From Quercus robur (lineage: Eukaryota > Streptophyta > Magnoliopsida > Fagales > Fagaceae), in assembly GCF_932294415.1 (NCBI RefSeq), contig NC_065536.1:30771354-30835353 (forward strand): 64,000 bases of DNA. Reading direction: 5' to 3'. Of the stretch, positions 1-12,647 are shown one piece after another. Position numbers and translations under genes: made by a program. Each line of letters starts with the position of its first letter. Position 1 is the stretch's first letter. Below the pieces are notes generated by a model. That model had not been told where the DNA came from and did no database searches. It was given only the letters and a program-made list of their open reading frames with translations.

Positions 1-1660
1 TCAATTATTAATAAATACTTTTTATTAATAAGAAATTTGAGGTTCAACTGGTAAAGTTTCTGATTATTTGAGTTTTTTTATTGAAGGAAGAGAGATAATC
101 TTAATAAAATATTGTATTTTATTTTTAACAACTCTCTACAATCAATTGCTATTCATACCAGTTTACTATAATTACAACACCAATAAAAACATGTTGCTAA
201 AATACAATCAACATTGTGAATGTTTTAATTAAGTTTTTGGGTTGGATAGTTGCTAGTTAGGCTAAACTTGCTAAACTGATTGGGGAAGAGGGGGGGGGGG
301 GGGGGGCGCTAAGGTTTTGAAAAGGGAGCTCAACTACAAAAATAAAATATATAGTAATTAAAAAAAAGTTGAAACTCTCTAAAAAAAATTTTAACTAATC
401 AATTGTAGCTTATTATATATTTGTTCATGAAGCTATTAGATTTATATATATATATAATTGTTTTCAAGAATCCAAGCTATTGCAAGAGAACAAATCTTCT
501 CTTCAAAGTTTCTAGATGACCATAAAAACTAATAAAGTGCCAAACAACACCCTCTTGATTTACTAGGCATCAATGTGATGTGGAGAAATTCCCATGTTAG
601 GAGAGGGGGTTGTAGAATAACCCCATGGGTGGAATATATATATAAAAAAACTTAAACATAACATTTGTTGTAAATACACTCTAGTTAAGCCACATCAGCG
701 CCATGTCATCATTATTTTCTTTCTTTCTTTTTTATTTTTTGATTTACCAATTGACATTTATTGAGTCTCTTCTTAAATTCATATGTTACTCTATCTCCAA
801 CTCTATTGTGTGTGTCTCCATTAACCCAAACTCTTCAACTATTGCTATTATATGGAATTCTAATAGTTATCGATAGATTGCAACCTCCTCACTTCTTTTT
901 TTTCCCCTATAAATTTTTCAATTGTTCTCTCTCCACAAATTGATTGATATGGCCTTCAATGATATAGTTTCTTGAATGCAAGAGACGGAGAGTGACTCTA
1001 GAGCTTGCAGACAAAATTGAAGCAAATAAGAGGCGAACATTAGTCGCCCAGGTCCAAAGGGTATAAACTCAAAATGAGTTTTGTTATTTGTATTATTCTT
1101 ATTATTTATTTCCATCTCATTACTAGAAAAAAAAATGTAGGTCAATTTTGGGATTTCATGATGAATGAGATTGAGATTTCATGGTCTCAAAACTATTAAA
1201 ATATATATTTGATTTTTCAAAGTTGATTTGAGTTGGGCATTTGATCATTTTTTTTATAAATTGCTTTATGGTTGCCCTTCTCTAGACTGTAGGAATGTTA
1301 CTCTCAATATGTTTGCTATAATGTTTGATAATTAACTTCAATGTGATGTTTTCGTTTTGGTCTTTGTTTTATAGTAAGTGTCATTCCTTTTCATCAAAGA
1401 GAAATTGCTATTGTTCTCTTTTTCTTGTTGTCTTATATGTTGAACTAAATTTCATTTTTATCTCAGTTTCGTTTGTCAATTCATCGACAAATGTCAACGA
1501 TCAGGCCTCGCAATCACTGGAAGCTTTTTATTCTATTGAAGATTATACCAATCAATTGGTAACCATTCTTTTCTTAGAACCTTTTGAAGGAAAGGGGAAT
1601 AAATTTTTTTTGTTGCTTTTCATGGGTGGTACTTGATAATTTTCTTTTTATGGCTCAATA
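1..1660. other. AT-rich intergenic DNA, no gene recognised
   Basis: No coding pattern, splice-consistent exon chain or RNA gene is recognisable here. Short open stretches near 761-943 and 1325-1636 have low-complexity, hydrophobic translations without known motifs. An uninterrupted run of 17 G lies at 290-306, and there are several A/T-rich homopolymers. It may be decayed transposon sequence, but no termini were found. Confidence 0.6.
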
Positions 1661-2624
1661 TGTTGGGTTAAAATAGTTTGACCCCAGTTAATTAATTCAA
1701 TTATCCAAGTTGATTAATTAGGTCAAATTACGTGCAAACCATGGAAGTACTAACAAATCACCAAATAAACTAAATGCAACGGAAATTAAATTAACACGGT
1801 GATTTGTTGACAAATGGGGAAAATCTTTTGTAAGGCAAAAATCCGACTGGGTGAATTTAGGGTCACAATTCCCAAGAATCCATTAATAAAAAATTAAGCG
1901 ATTATAAGTATTAGGAATGTTACCACTACCCTGGTCTATCCCAAAATAGCAATCTACAGTTGAACATTCACTTCAATACCCAATTGGACTTGATCTTATA
2001 GTAGCCTTCTTTCATTTGTTGCACAAATCTCCAACCTATGACCAACTTCTTTGCATGGATCCTAATACGTGACTAACTCCAGCAACTTGAATGGTTGTTG
2101 TTGGTTACAAAGTTTTTCACTTCATCAACAATGAAGATCAGGAAGTACTTGGTTACAAAACCTTATGGCGTACAAACACAGTAACTTCACACAAAGGAAG
2201 TATAAGTTCAAGGTCTCCATATCCATATAAGATGGCTTTTAAAATCTACCTTATATATGTCTAGGGTTGTCAGAAAAGAAACCGTTATCAAATAAGACAA
2301 TATGGGTTGAATTTCAGATCTGGAATTCTAAAATCATAATTATCAATAGATCACGCTTACGTTAAACTTGTTTTGTGCTTCTTCATTTAACCTTGATAGT
2401 AGTATCTGTTGAGCTTCTGTCGAGACTTAATGAATTAGCTTTTCTTCACTTGTTTCTTGGATCAATCTTCATGTCTTTAAAGATACCACTTGATATGTTT
2501 TGGCAACATACCTCTTGATACATTAAACCCAACTTAGATCAACCCAACTTAGATCTACCCAATTATAAGTAGAGTACGTTTTGTCAAATGATTAACCAAT
2601 TACATAGAAAATATGACCCTAACA
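1661..2624. mobile_element. Solo LTR with 5-bp target duplication
   Basis: The block begins TGTTGGGTTA and ends ACCCTAACA, the short inverted TG...CA ends typical of LTRs. It is flanked by a perfect direct repeat CAATA at 1656-1660 and 2625-2629. No second LTR, primer site or pol lies beside it. The simplest reading is a solo LTR of about 964 bp left by LTR-LTR recombination. The Copia or Gypsy family cannot be told from the LTR alone. Confidence 0.75.
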
Positions 2625-4028
2625 CAATACACATCAGCTATATTAGATTTTCATTTCCTTACACTAATAATTTGTTGTTTATTGTTTAATTTGACTGTTT
2701 GGTGTCCTAGAAATTGTGGGAAAATATAAGAGAAAAGAGAGTAGAGTTTGAATCTTAAATTTTTTTGTTATATGAAACTTGAGATGTAACAATTAATTTT
2801 TTTTTATCTTACTTTTAAAAAAAAAAAGCAAACTCTAATTCTTCAAAGTACGTCAGCTTAAGTAGACTATTGTGTTGTGTCTAGAATTTTTGTGTTTGGG
2901 AGCTTAGTTGGCCTGTTTGGTTGACGAATAACTTTGGGGATTGTTTAACTTATGAGAAATTGTTTGGTATTTTAGGAGTGAGAAAATTTTAAAAAAATTG
3001 AATTATTTTTAAATTCCATTAATATCTAGCTTTAAGCTAATTGTTGTGTGGATGGAAAAACTAATTGGTTCTTGATTTTGAATATCTATCTATAATATTG
3101 TGTATATGAACAATAGTCAGGTTTTTAGTTTTAGATTTAATTTTGAATTATGCTATTTTTTCAACAACTTGATTTTCTTTTTAGAATTTTCTCGTCTTGA
3201 ATATCTAGAATACTATGTACGTGAGTTTTATACAAAACTTAACAATACTATTTCTTTTGGATTTTACTATTTCTTTCCTTATTAAACACAATATGATATA
3301 GCTAATGTGTTCCAATGAAGGCAAAAACAACTGCTATTTTTGGGGCATAGCAACTAATACAATATGATAATTTACCGCAGCCATTTAAAGTTCATAACTT
3401 GGAATGCTAATAGTCATCTTCTCCAAAGCAAGAACAATTGGCCAAGTTTAGCAAGTTTGCCACCAACTTTGACCATGTCATGGCAATACAAGTAATTCAC
3501 TTACTTACAATTCGTATACACGCTATTTTGATTCTCTGTGGGAATTCAGAACATGGATAAAATGAATGTATGTAAGTGGGTGATTGTATATGGACACCTT
3601 GATAAATTTTTGTTGTGGACATGGGTTCAATGGCACATTACTATTTGACAATTTGGTCTTTGATGGAAATTGGTATACACTAATAAATTTGAATATTTTG
3701 CTGAAGTAAGGTTTGTTTAAAATGTATTTTATTTATTTGCCTTATTGCAAATAAGTTTTTGTACGTGATGATTCTAACCTGCAAAACTTCATTTTACTTT
3801 TTTTTGTGGTCTTACTCTTTTTTGTTGGCAACTAACTAGACATCACTTTTAGGAATTAAGGATTTAGCAACTGGTACAAAGGTTGCACCTGAAAATTTGG
3901 AAGAATTAAAATATGATACAATTTCATCATAGGTAGAAAAATAGGAAATCTAATGTTGTGTTGGCATGTCCCTCCATTATTGGGTTACAAATATCATATC
4001 TAAAAAAAGCCCAAAATAATAGAATGAT

Positions 4029-4090
<62 letters not shown>

Positions 4091-4649
4091 TTGTAAAAAT
4101 AGAGAGTTAGAAAATACTTTTAGAAATAGTTCAATTTTTTAGGAGAAAATTATCTTTAATAAATTTTAGAGAATAAATTATGGATTATATAATATTACAA
4201 AATAATTATATATTTCCATGCATTGCATGGGTCTATGACTAATGAGATACTAATAGTTTATCTCCATCAATTTCTTGTCTCTTATGAGGAGGAATTTCCA
4301 AAGGTGAAAAAATATTAATACTATCAACAGCTTCAAAAGGATGTTTAGTTGGAGAAGAGAAAATATTGGAGGCTTCAGCAATAGAAGACTAGATTTATGT
4401 ATGAGGCGTTTCTAAGACCAGAGGGATTTAGTTTGACTCGAAAAAAAAAATCTGAGGTATTTGAAATTATTTCCATATCTACATCAAAATTTAAATCCCC
4501 CTTAACAACCTTCTACTTATTTGTATGACTGTATTTACATCCAAATTCAAATCTCCCTTAATTATCTTATGATTATCCATATCTAGAATATTTTTCAAAT
4601 TTCCTTCCATAATCTTTTGCTTATCCACGTCGCCTATCAGTTGTTGCAT
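2625..4649. other. AT-rich intergenic DNA with a (TA)n tract
   Basis: No gene was recognised. A long TA-dinucleotide tract with a few interruptions lies at about 4036-4091. The short open frame at 3100-3285 has no family features. The remainder looks like unconstrained AT-rich sequence. Confidence 0.55.
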
Positions 4650-5740
4650 AGGACTAAACCACTGTGACTTATCTTCCTTTGCCGTTGCTGTAGCTTTTGT
4701 ATTTCAAACAAATTTTTTCAAAAGAAGGGTTAGGCTTATTTGATAGAATCACTAAAGGATCATTGGGGGAATCAAAAATATTTATGAGAGGATTATCCAG
4801 TGGTTTGGATTTTGAATTTGGAGAAAGGATAAGGGTGGTTTCAAATATTTTGGATTTGGGTGGGATAGCATCCCGCTAAAAAATAGAAACCTGTTAGGGA
4901 TTAGGGGATTTTGAATTTTCCTTCTCAACAAAATTTCTGCCGGGGCCATCCAGTAGACGCCTAACTGCCATCTCATTGGATTTTTCGACTAACAGAGGAG
5001 AAACATGTATTTCATCATCGTCTTCCTCTCTTGGCTTGAATTGGCTAAAAGACTCTTCTTCTTACTAAACTTTGGAGCCATAGCAGGAAGCCATGCACCA
5101 AATTGAAAATCGTCATCATCCGACAAGAGACAGCCTTCTCTAATCTTTTTTACATTCATGATCCTCATGACCGAGAATACCACAATGGTCGCAAAAGAGA
5201 GGAAGCCTCTCATATTTGAAAAAAGACTCACCCTTTTTCCACATCTTCAATATGAATCATTTTTCCTCTCATCAAAGGTTTTGTGACATCAATATCCACC
5301 CAAGTATGAAGAAAGGGCCCTAAGCTAGAACATTCTTTGGGGCATCAACCATAACAGGAGTAGCAATCTCATTAGCTATACGAGTACCAACAACTCTATT
5401 CATACTTTTAATAGGAATGATAAAAATCCGAATCCATAAAGGAGAACATTAGGAAAGTAAAATTACCAGGGCTGAGATCACCATTGAAATGCTTCAATAA
5501 AGTAAGTATTTTATCAAAAGACCAAGGACATCTGTCTTGAACTCCAGTCATGTTCTCCTCCTTGGCAAAGATATCCATAAATAAATTATTCCCAACTTCT
5601 TTAATAGTTACACCATGTGAGTAGCGCCAAAGTTGTTGAAGAGTAGATTTAAAATCCTCCTTGTTAAAATATTTGTTGGTTTGTAGCTTGAATAGAAGAC
5701 TAAATTGGGCTTGTTGTTTAGAGAGAACCACTTCCTAAGA
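4650..5740 (-). pseudogene. LINE ORF1-type relic (DUF4283 plus CCHC zinc knuckle)
   Basis: On the minus strand, 5731-5408 encodes a DUF4283-like segment with the pattern FNKEDFKSTL, a GVTIKEVGNNLF block and CPWSFDKILTLLKHF. Such segments occur in the first ORF of plant L1-type LINEs. Downstream, around 5198-5145, a zinc knuckle can be read in another frame: C-D-H-C, then G-H, then H-E-C (CX2CX4HX4C). Stop codons and frameshifts lie between the pieces, and no reverse transcriptase follows, so this is a truncated, dead copy. The 4650 boundary is approximate. The family is inferred from motif order. Confidence 0.6.
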
Positions 5741-5744
5741 GCTA

Positions 5745-6336
5745 AGAGTTGGGGATAATACACAAAGTAATAAAGAAAGAACAATGTGAACACAAAAGAC
5801 AAACAGAAAATTAGATAACTTGGAGGCACAAAATTGTTATCCTTAGATAACATTTGTCCCCACACTTTTGTTTCTAAAGGGCTATCACAAATTTGTCCCT
5901 AGGATACAACCAAGTTGTTGGGTTCTATAGATAACAATTCTGGATAATACCCCTATTTATACCCATAGGGTTATATTCCATCAAAAGGCACGTATGGAGA
6001 GTTAAAATCTTTCATAAAACCATCCACAAGGCTTGAAACCTTTTCAAACATTCAGAAAATTCAGTAGAAAATTTAGTTTTACAAGTCTTGATTAATCGAG
6101 AAGAATCAAGCATCGATTGAGGGCTCTTTTCGATCGATTGAACAAGAATCAAACCCCGATTGAATCAGGTAGAGACTCCAGGTTTATTTTCCTCATCACT
6201 TCAATCGATTGAGCAAAAGCTTCGATTGATCGAACATATTGAATTTTGAATTTCATTTAAAAAATTCTAGAACTTGAATTTTCACTTTATCAACTTTATG
6301 AAACAATATTCTCCAAACTCAAACATCATTATTACA
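5745..6336 (-). mobile_element. LTR-like fragment, minus orientation
   Basis: Read on the minus strand, the block starts near 6336 with TGTAATAATGATG. It contains several copies of the CGATTGA / TCGATCGATTG motif that also appears in the LTRs near 21.6 kb and 63.2 kb. It lies directly against the DUF4283 relic. No target duplication or primer site was found, so the boundaries are soft. Most likely it is a truncated LTR of a related retrotransposon. Confidence 0.35.
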
Positions 6337-7629
6337 ACCTATCTATGTATTTACCTATATATATAACACTAACAGCCAGAACCCCTTTTTTATTCTTCTT
6401 CAAAGAGGAGAAACTTTTTCCATAACTCCTCCATTGAAGCATCCATATTGGATTTAAAAAAAAAAAAACCCTATGTAATAAGGAAAGGAAAGGAAAAGAA
6501 GGAACGAAGGTATGAAAAAAAATTATGAGATAAGGACGGATGCATTGTGACAAGAGCCAGACACAAAAGCCACTAATCCCCTACTACAATCTGATACTCA
6601 AATTTAAGAGGTCTGAATCTTATGTGACAAAACGTAAGTTGGTTTCTTTTTCTTTCCAAGACTACAGAAAGCTAGGGAGAGAAAAGTTTCATTTACTTTG
6701 GATACAAAAAAACACATGTTTGAAAAGTTAATTGATACAATTCATGGACCCACGCATGGTATGGGTATATAAAATAATTTGTAATGTGAAATAATGTATA
6801 ATATGGTGAAAATAATACATTAGATTTAGCTTTATTTAGAAGAAATATACTCACTTAACCAAGAGGTATTCTAACACTCAATAATTTTCTCTTTTGAGTC
6901 CCCACTTCTCTTTCTCGATTGCATATAAGTATCACCCACTCTCCCTATTTTTGCAACATTTTCTCCATGCATTTTCTATCACTTAATATTTACAAATGTA
7001 TCATTATATTATTCTGGGTGTGTTTAATTATTATTACTCATTTTTTATGTGGTTCATATTCTTATAACTTGTTTCATAATGCATTATGTAATCCTAAATT
7101 TTCAAATTTATCATTCAAATTTCTCCTTCTATTAATGAGATTATTATGACTATTAACACTTATCATAAAATTATAATATTTTCTTATTAAAAATCTATAT
7201 ATATATATATAAAAACTGAAGTCTAGTATTTATTGTTGCTATACTTCAGTTAAGTTGAATCAATGGTCATGTCATTTTCATTTTTCTTTCTAATTTTTTC
7301 CCATAATTTTTTGTACTATTAAATATATCTTCTAATTGTTCTCTAGCCCCATCTTTTATAGCTTAAATGAAATGCCTTCCACCATAAAGCCCAATCTGAA
7401 TAGTCTTTCATGCTTTCACAATTTTACAAGTTGAACTTATTAACGCCAATTTCTCTCACTCCCTTGGCTCTTCATCTCCTCATTTAACTGATTCACTTCT
7501 TCATACGTGTTCAATTGCCACTATCCTTTAAAAAACAAAAGACAGTATATTTGAAATATCAAAAGTCCTATATAAATAAATTATTAATATTGAAACAACT
7601 GAAACAGTCATTAATATCCACGTCAGTTA
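6337..7629. other. Intergenic DNA, nothing recognised
   Basis: AT-rich sequence with no recognisable exon, RNA gene or element end. Short open frames at 6540-6731 and 6919-7149 have no family signature. Confidence 0.5.
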
Positions 7630-7706
7630 ATTACAACATGCTACTAACTCCGCAGCTCGAACCCTTTCCCCCCTAGACGTGCCAATTCAGCTACAAGGCC
7701 TTTGGC
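7630..7706 (-). mobile_element. tRNA-derived SINE head (partial)
   Basis: On the minus strand, TAGCTGAATTGGCA (7693-7680) fits a pol III A box and GGTTCGAGCTGC (7663-7652) fits a B box. The spacing is tRNA-like. A 3' tail was not delimited. It could instead be a decayed tRNA gene, but the sequence between the boxes does not fold obviously as one. Confidence 0.45.
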
Positions 7707-7778
7707 ATTGCTTTGGAGAATCTAATTCTTTATTATACCTTTTTAAAATATTAACATTGAAACAACTGAAATTATAGT

Positions 7779-8490
7779 TGTGGGGGTAAAATTCGCCAGT
7801 CAACGTTGGGCCATAGTACTTGTACTAAGCCCAACCACATTAAGAAGCGAAAACACGGGCAGAGGACCCCCCAGCCCAATCATGTTGGGCCGGGCTTGCT
7901 TAGGGGCGTTCGAGGAGGAGTACCTCCTCGGACGCACCAAATGGGAGTCCGATTCACACCCTGTACATGGTGAAAGGTCATCCAAAATCAAGGAAGAATG
8001 CAGGACGTTCGGGGGGGGGGGGCAACCACAACTGCCGCATTAAATGCAAAGAAGCTACTTTTCCAGCCGCATTAATGTGGAAAGGACATGAGAACAGAAT
8101 TATCTTGGCCAGTGCAACTCACAGAAAAGAAGGAGGGTGTCCTATGGGACAGGCACTCGAGTGGAGGCCCAGATGATTAACAAGTGTAGGGTCCTTATCG
8201 TAGGAGGGATGCTATATAAGAGAAGAAAATCCCCATGGCCAGGGGATCGGAAAAAGTAGAGAAAAAAGGAGTTGGAGGAAAAAAGCATAAGATACAGCCC
8301 CACGGACTGTTATCCCGGGAAGCTTAAAGGAATATCCCCACGTCCATATGGCTGCATGGCTTGCTTATAACTACGTTCACTCTGTCAAGACCTAGTTCTG
8401 TAACCTACTCTCTATAAATTCATTGTTGAGGGACTTTTGGGCAAGAATCGCTTGCCTATTGGGCCAGAGCCCCCAAAAACCCCCCCTACA
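7779..8490 (+). repeat. 5' LTR of the Tat element
   Basis: Starts TGTGGGGG and ends CTACA immediately before the primer-binding site. It contains a run of 12 G at 8011-8022, where the 3' LTR has 16. A TATA box lies at 8213-8220, so U3 covers most of the LTR. Open frames inside it (for example 7780-8043) are incidental. Confidence 0.95.
8213..8220 (+). promoter_or_regulatory. LTR TATA box
   Basis: TATATAAG sits about 270 nt before the LTR end. The same sequence occurs in the 3' LTR at 18601-18608. It is the likely core promoter for the genomic transcript, placing the start of R near 8245. Inferred from sequence only. Confidence 0.7.
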
Positions 8491-8492
8491 AT

Positions 8493-8510
8493 TGGCGCCG
8501 TCTGTGGGGA
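8493..8510 (+). other. Primer-binding site, tRNA-Asp-like
   Basis: TGGCGCCGTCTGTGGGGA begins two bases after the LTR. It matches the complement of the plant tRNA-Asp 3' end at most positions, differing in the middle. tRNA-Asp-type primer sites are usual in Tat and Athila elements. Confidence 0.75.
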
Positions 8511-8543
8511 AAACTTGTGTCTCGACAAGTGAAACAGTAAGGG

Positions 8544-10556
8544 ATGGAAGGATCAGGTTCGCGCCAAACTGGACGTGCAGAATCTCAACAACATGACAAC
8601 TTTCTAAATCTCGAATGAGCGAAGGACCAAGATAATCAACGAGAGGGCAATGTGAACACCTCTCACACGAGTAGAAGCCGCTCAAAATGGAAGGATCACG
8701 CGTCCCACCAGCACAACGAGCGAAAGGCTCTACAGCAAGAGATGGACGATTTGAAGAAGAAGCTGCGTCGAGCCCAGCGAAAACGTCCTTCACCCGTCTC
8801 GGACACTAGCAGTGGTGAGGACGGTGAATACAGATGAAGGTCGAAAACCCCTCCGAGCGAGACATTTTCCTATGAGGAAGAACGGCCTCGCAAACGCGGC
8901 CGCAAAAGCCCGTCTTACCAAGGCCTGGCCAATGACGCCATGAGCAAGGCCCTGGATCGCATCTCCCAGTCGCCATTCACACGTAGAATAGAGAGGGCGA
9001 TGCTTCCTCGGCGGTTCAATCAGCCAACGTTTGCCATATACAATGGTCGAACTGACCCAGTGGAACACGTGAGCCAATTCAACCAGAGGATGGCCGTCCA
9101 CTCCAGGGACGAGGCATTAATGTGTAAGGTGTTTCCATCCAGCTTGGGACCCCTGGCAATGAGATGGTTTGATGCCCTCCCGCCGAATTCCATAGATTCC
9201 TTTAAACAGCTGACGCAGGCTTTTGGTTCCCGTTTCATCACCAGCACTAGAGTCCCTCGGCCCCTCGATTCCCTCTTATCCTTATCCATGCGAGAAGGAG
9301 AAACGCTGAAGGCCTACTCGGACAAATATTGGGAAACATACAACGAGATAGAAGGAAACTACGATGACGTTGCCATTAGTACATTCAAAAAGGGGCTGCC
9401 GACAGAGCATGGCTTGAGAAAGTCTCTCACTGGGAAACCAGTCACCAGCGTGCGACAACTCATGGACAGAATAGACAAGTACAAAAGGGTCGAGGAGGAC
9501 CAGCAGATTGGGAAGGGAAAGGCGAAGGTTGTCCCTCAGGAGAGGAGGGACTTCAGGTCAGACCGCTTTAACAGCAGTAACAAGCCGAGGAGAGATTACA
9601 TGGAACAGTCCGGACCTACTGGGGCTCAGGTAGTCCACGCTGTGTTCCGAGAACCATTGCACGAGATCCTGGAGAAAGTGAAGTGCGAACCCTTCTTTCA
9701 GTGGCCGAACAGGATGCCAGGAGACCCCTCAAAACGCAATCAGAATCTATACTGTGCGTACCATCAAAAGCCCGGTCACACCACTGACGAGTGCAGGAAC
9801 CTGAAAAACTATTTGGATCGGCTTGTCCGAGAAGGAAAGCTAAGGCATCTATTGCACCGCCCTGAGCAGTCGAATGTCGAAACCATACAAGGCGCATTGA
9901 GGCCACCCATAGGCACGATAAATGTCATTCTTTCCGCACCTAGGAGAACCGGTTCCGACCCGTTCAGAGTAATGTCAGTGGGTAGGTTCCCGTCAGAGCC
10001 AGGCGAAAGAGGATCCAAGAGAGCCAGAGCGAGGGCCCCGCCATTAATCGGATTCACGGAGGAGGATAAGGAAGGAACTATTCAACCCCATGAAGATGCC
10101 CTAGTCATGACGCTCAGAATAGGAGGCTATGACGTGAAGAGGGTGTTAGTTGATCAAGGTAGCGCCGTGGAGATAATGTACCCAGATTTGTATAAGGGGC
10201 TGAACTTGAAGCAGGAAGACCTGTCGCCATACGATTCACCCCTGCTTAGCTTTGAAGGAAAAATCGTCATCTCAAAAGGCATGATTAGGTTGCCTGTGCA
10301 AACAGACTCAGAAGTAGTAGAGGTGGACTTCATCGTGGTGGATGCATACTCCCCCTACACAGCTATTGTGGCCCGGCCATGGCTTCATGCACTAGGGGCT
10401 GTGTCGTCAACCCTGCACCAGAAAGTGAAATACCCGTCAGAAGGTCGAATCAAAGAGATAGTAAGGGACCAAGGAATGGCCAGACAATGCATGGTGTCGG
10501 CAATTTCTCGACGATCAAGCAGCGAACCTTCCACTTCAGCCTGGAATAGCTTATAG
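8544..10556 (+). pseudogene. gag: Retrotransposon gag-protease, interrupted by stops
   Basis: This first third of the polyprotein frame begins at ATG 8544, 33 nt after the primer site. In-frame TGA codons stand at 8616-8618 and 8835-8837, and TAG at 10554-10556 separates it from the RT part in the same frame. The longest open stretch is 8940-10556. Gag contains the retrotransposon gag core (FNQPTFAIYNG, then EHVSQFNQRM, then RWFDALPP). A zinc-knuckle variant follows near 9751-9795 with C-A-Y-H, G-H, D-E-C, so His replaces the second Cys. The protease active site reads VLVDQGSAVEIMY near 10145-10183, with Gln where DTG or DSG is usual. Gag packages the RNA and the protease cleaves the polyprotein. 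This copy cannot make full-length protein without readthrough. Confidence 0.9.
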
Positions 10557-12602
10557 CAATCAAGGACCCCGGTCCTAACTACGGGTAATGGAGGACCAGT
10601 CATGGAGGTGAGCTGTGAGGAGCTGGAGAAAGTGCTCGTCGGATCAGACCCCGAGAAGTTTTTCCAAATCGGCTCGGAATTACCAGCACAGGAAAAGTCA
10701 GCGCTAATTAACTTTCTTCGACGGAATGAGGACGTGTTCGCCTGGGATCCTTACGAAGCCCCCGGGGTTGACTCAGACCTCATACGCCATCACCTTAATG
10801 TTAATCCGGCTATTACGCCGAAGAAGCAGCCTCCCCGGCGCCCGTCAAAGGAGCATGCGAACGCTGTGAGAGAGGAAGTCGCAAAATTGAAGAGAGTTGG
10901 GGCTATCAAGGAAGTATTCTACCCCGAATGGTTGGCAAACACAGTCGTGGTGAAGAAGAAGAGCGGGAAATGGCGGGTCTGCGTAGACTTCACGGACTTA
11001 AACAAGGCCTGCCCGAAGGATCCTTTCCCGATGCCGCGGATAAACCGACTGGTAAATGTGACTATTGGGCATCCCCGAATGAGTTTTTTGAACGATTTCC
11101 AGGGCTACCATCAGATATCCTTAGTTGTCGAAGACCAAGAAAAAACTGCTTTCGTCACCCCAGTTGACAACTATCATTACAAGGTGATGCCCTTTGGCTT
11201 GAAGAATGCAGGGTCGACCTATCAAAGGATGATAACTAGGATGTTTGAGCAACAGATGGGCAAAACCATCGAAGTGTATATAGACGACATGGTAGTAAAG
11301 AGTAAATTGGTGGCCGACCACATCAGAGACCTCGGCGAAGTGTTTCAAATCCTGAGAAGGTACAAGCTGCGACTGAACGCATCCAAATGCTCATTTGGGG
11401 TGGGATCGGGGAAATTCTTGGGCTATATGGTAACTCACCGAGGAATCGAGGTTAACCCTGACCAAATAAGAGCCATTCATAGCATGCAGCCTCCTCGGAA
11501 TCCCAAAGAGGTCCAGAAGCTTACCGGCATGATAGCTGCTTTAAACCGCTTCATCTCCCGCTCAGCGGACAGATTCAGGCCCTTTTTCCTCCTATTGCAC
11601 AAGTGGAAGGGTTTCGAGTGGACTGAAGAGTGTGATTTAGCCTTCCAACAGCTCAAGGAATACCTCGCCCGACCACCGATCATGTCCAGTCCCGACGCCG
11701 ACGAGGTGTTGTACGCATACATCGCTGTCGCCGCTTATGCGGTGAGCCTAGTGCTAATCCGAGAGGACGACGGCAAGCAGCGGCCTGTGTATTACGTAAG
11801 CAAATCACTACAGGAGGCGGAGACCCGGTACCTCCCCCTCGAAAAGGCAATATTGGCCGTCGTGCAAGCTACACGGAAGCTCCCCCACTATTTTCAGGCA
11901 CATACAGTAGTTGTGCTAACCCAACTTCCACTAAAATCAATCCTCCGTAGCGCCGACTACACAGGAAGAATAGCTAAATGGGGAACCATCTTGGGCGCCT
12001 TCGACATTAGATACATGCCTCGCACCGCCATAAAGGGTCAAGTCCTCGCCGATCTGGTAGCTGAATTCGCGGAGCCCACCTTAGAAGGGGTGGAAATGTC
12101 AGGATCACAGAGTGCCGAAAGGAAATTGGTCGGCACGATCTCTCAGCAAGAACACGATAAGTGGAGAGCATACATAGATGGTGCAGCAAACCAAAGGGGC
12201 TCCGGGGTGGGACTCGTTCTAATCTCTCCCGAAGGTATAACCTTAGAAAAGTCGTTGAGGCTTGGATTCTCGGCAACGAATAACGAAGCCGAGTATGAGG
12301 CACTGCTGGAGGGGATGTCTATGATCCGAAGAATGGGTGGGAAATGCGCGAGCATATTCTCAGATTCGAGACTCATAGTGGGACAAGTAAATGGGGAATT
12401 GGAGGCGAAGGATGAAAGAATGTGAGGGTACCTTACCCGGGCTAAACACCTGCAGGCCCATTTCGACGACTTCCGTTTAACGCATATACCCAGAAGTGGG
12501 AATACCCATGCTGATTCCCTCGCAACACTGGCCACCTCCTCGGCTCAGCCCCTTCCGCGGGTTATTTTAGTTGAAGACCTCTGCCGCCCAACAGAAGAGT
12601 AG
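10557..12602 (+). pseudogene. pol: Reverse transcriptase and two RNase H domains, interrupted
   Basis: The same frame as gag continues; the main open stretch is 10602-12425. Reverse transcriptase motifs are visible: CVDFTDLNKACPKDPFPMP, FQGYHQI, VMPFGLKNAGSTYQRM and the catalytic YIDDM near 11277. A Gypsy-type RNase H follows (RPVYYVSKSLQEAE, YLPLEK). A second, archaeal-type RNase H follows that (YIDGAANQ, NNEAEYEALLEG, FSDSRLIV, and HADSLATLA beyond the stop), with its D-E-D-D residues present. The Asp expected in motif A before FQGYHQI is Asn at 11091-11093, so this RT may be inactive. TGA at 12423-12425 and TAG at 12600-12602 break the frame inside and just after the second RNase H. There is no frameshift. 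Confidence 0.93.
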
Positions 12603-12647
12603 CCAAACGGTATTCGAGTACACAACGTCGGGGAGGGACCAAGCTGG

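Noticed and set aside
1325-1636. Plus-strand 103-codon open frame
   Set aside because: Hydrophobic, Phe/Ser-rich translation of AT-rich DNA without motif, promoter or homologue I can recall.
7780-8176. Open frames inside the LTRs (also 18151-18647)
   Set aside because: They begin at LTR edges, differ between the two LTRs because of the G run, and have no protein features.
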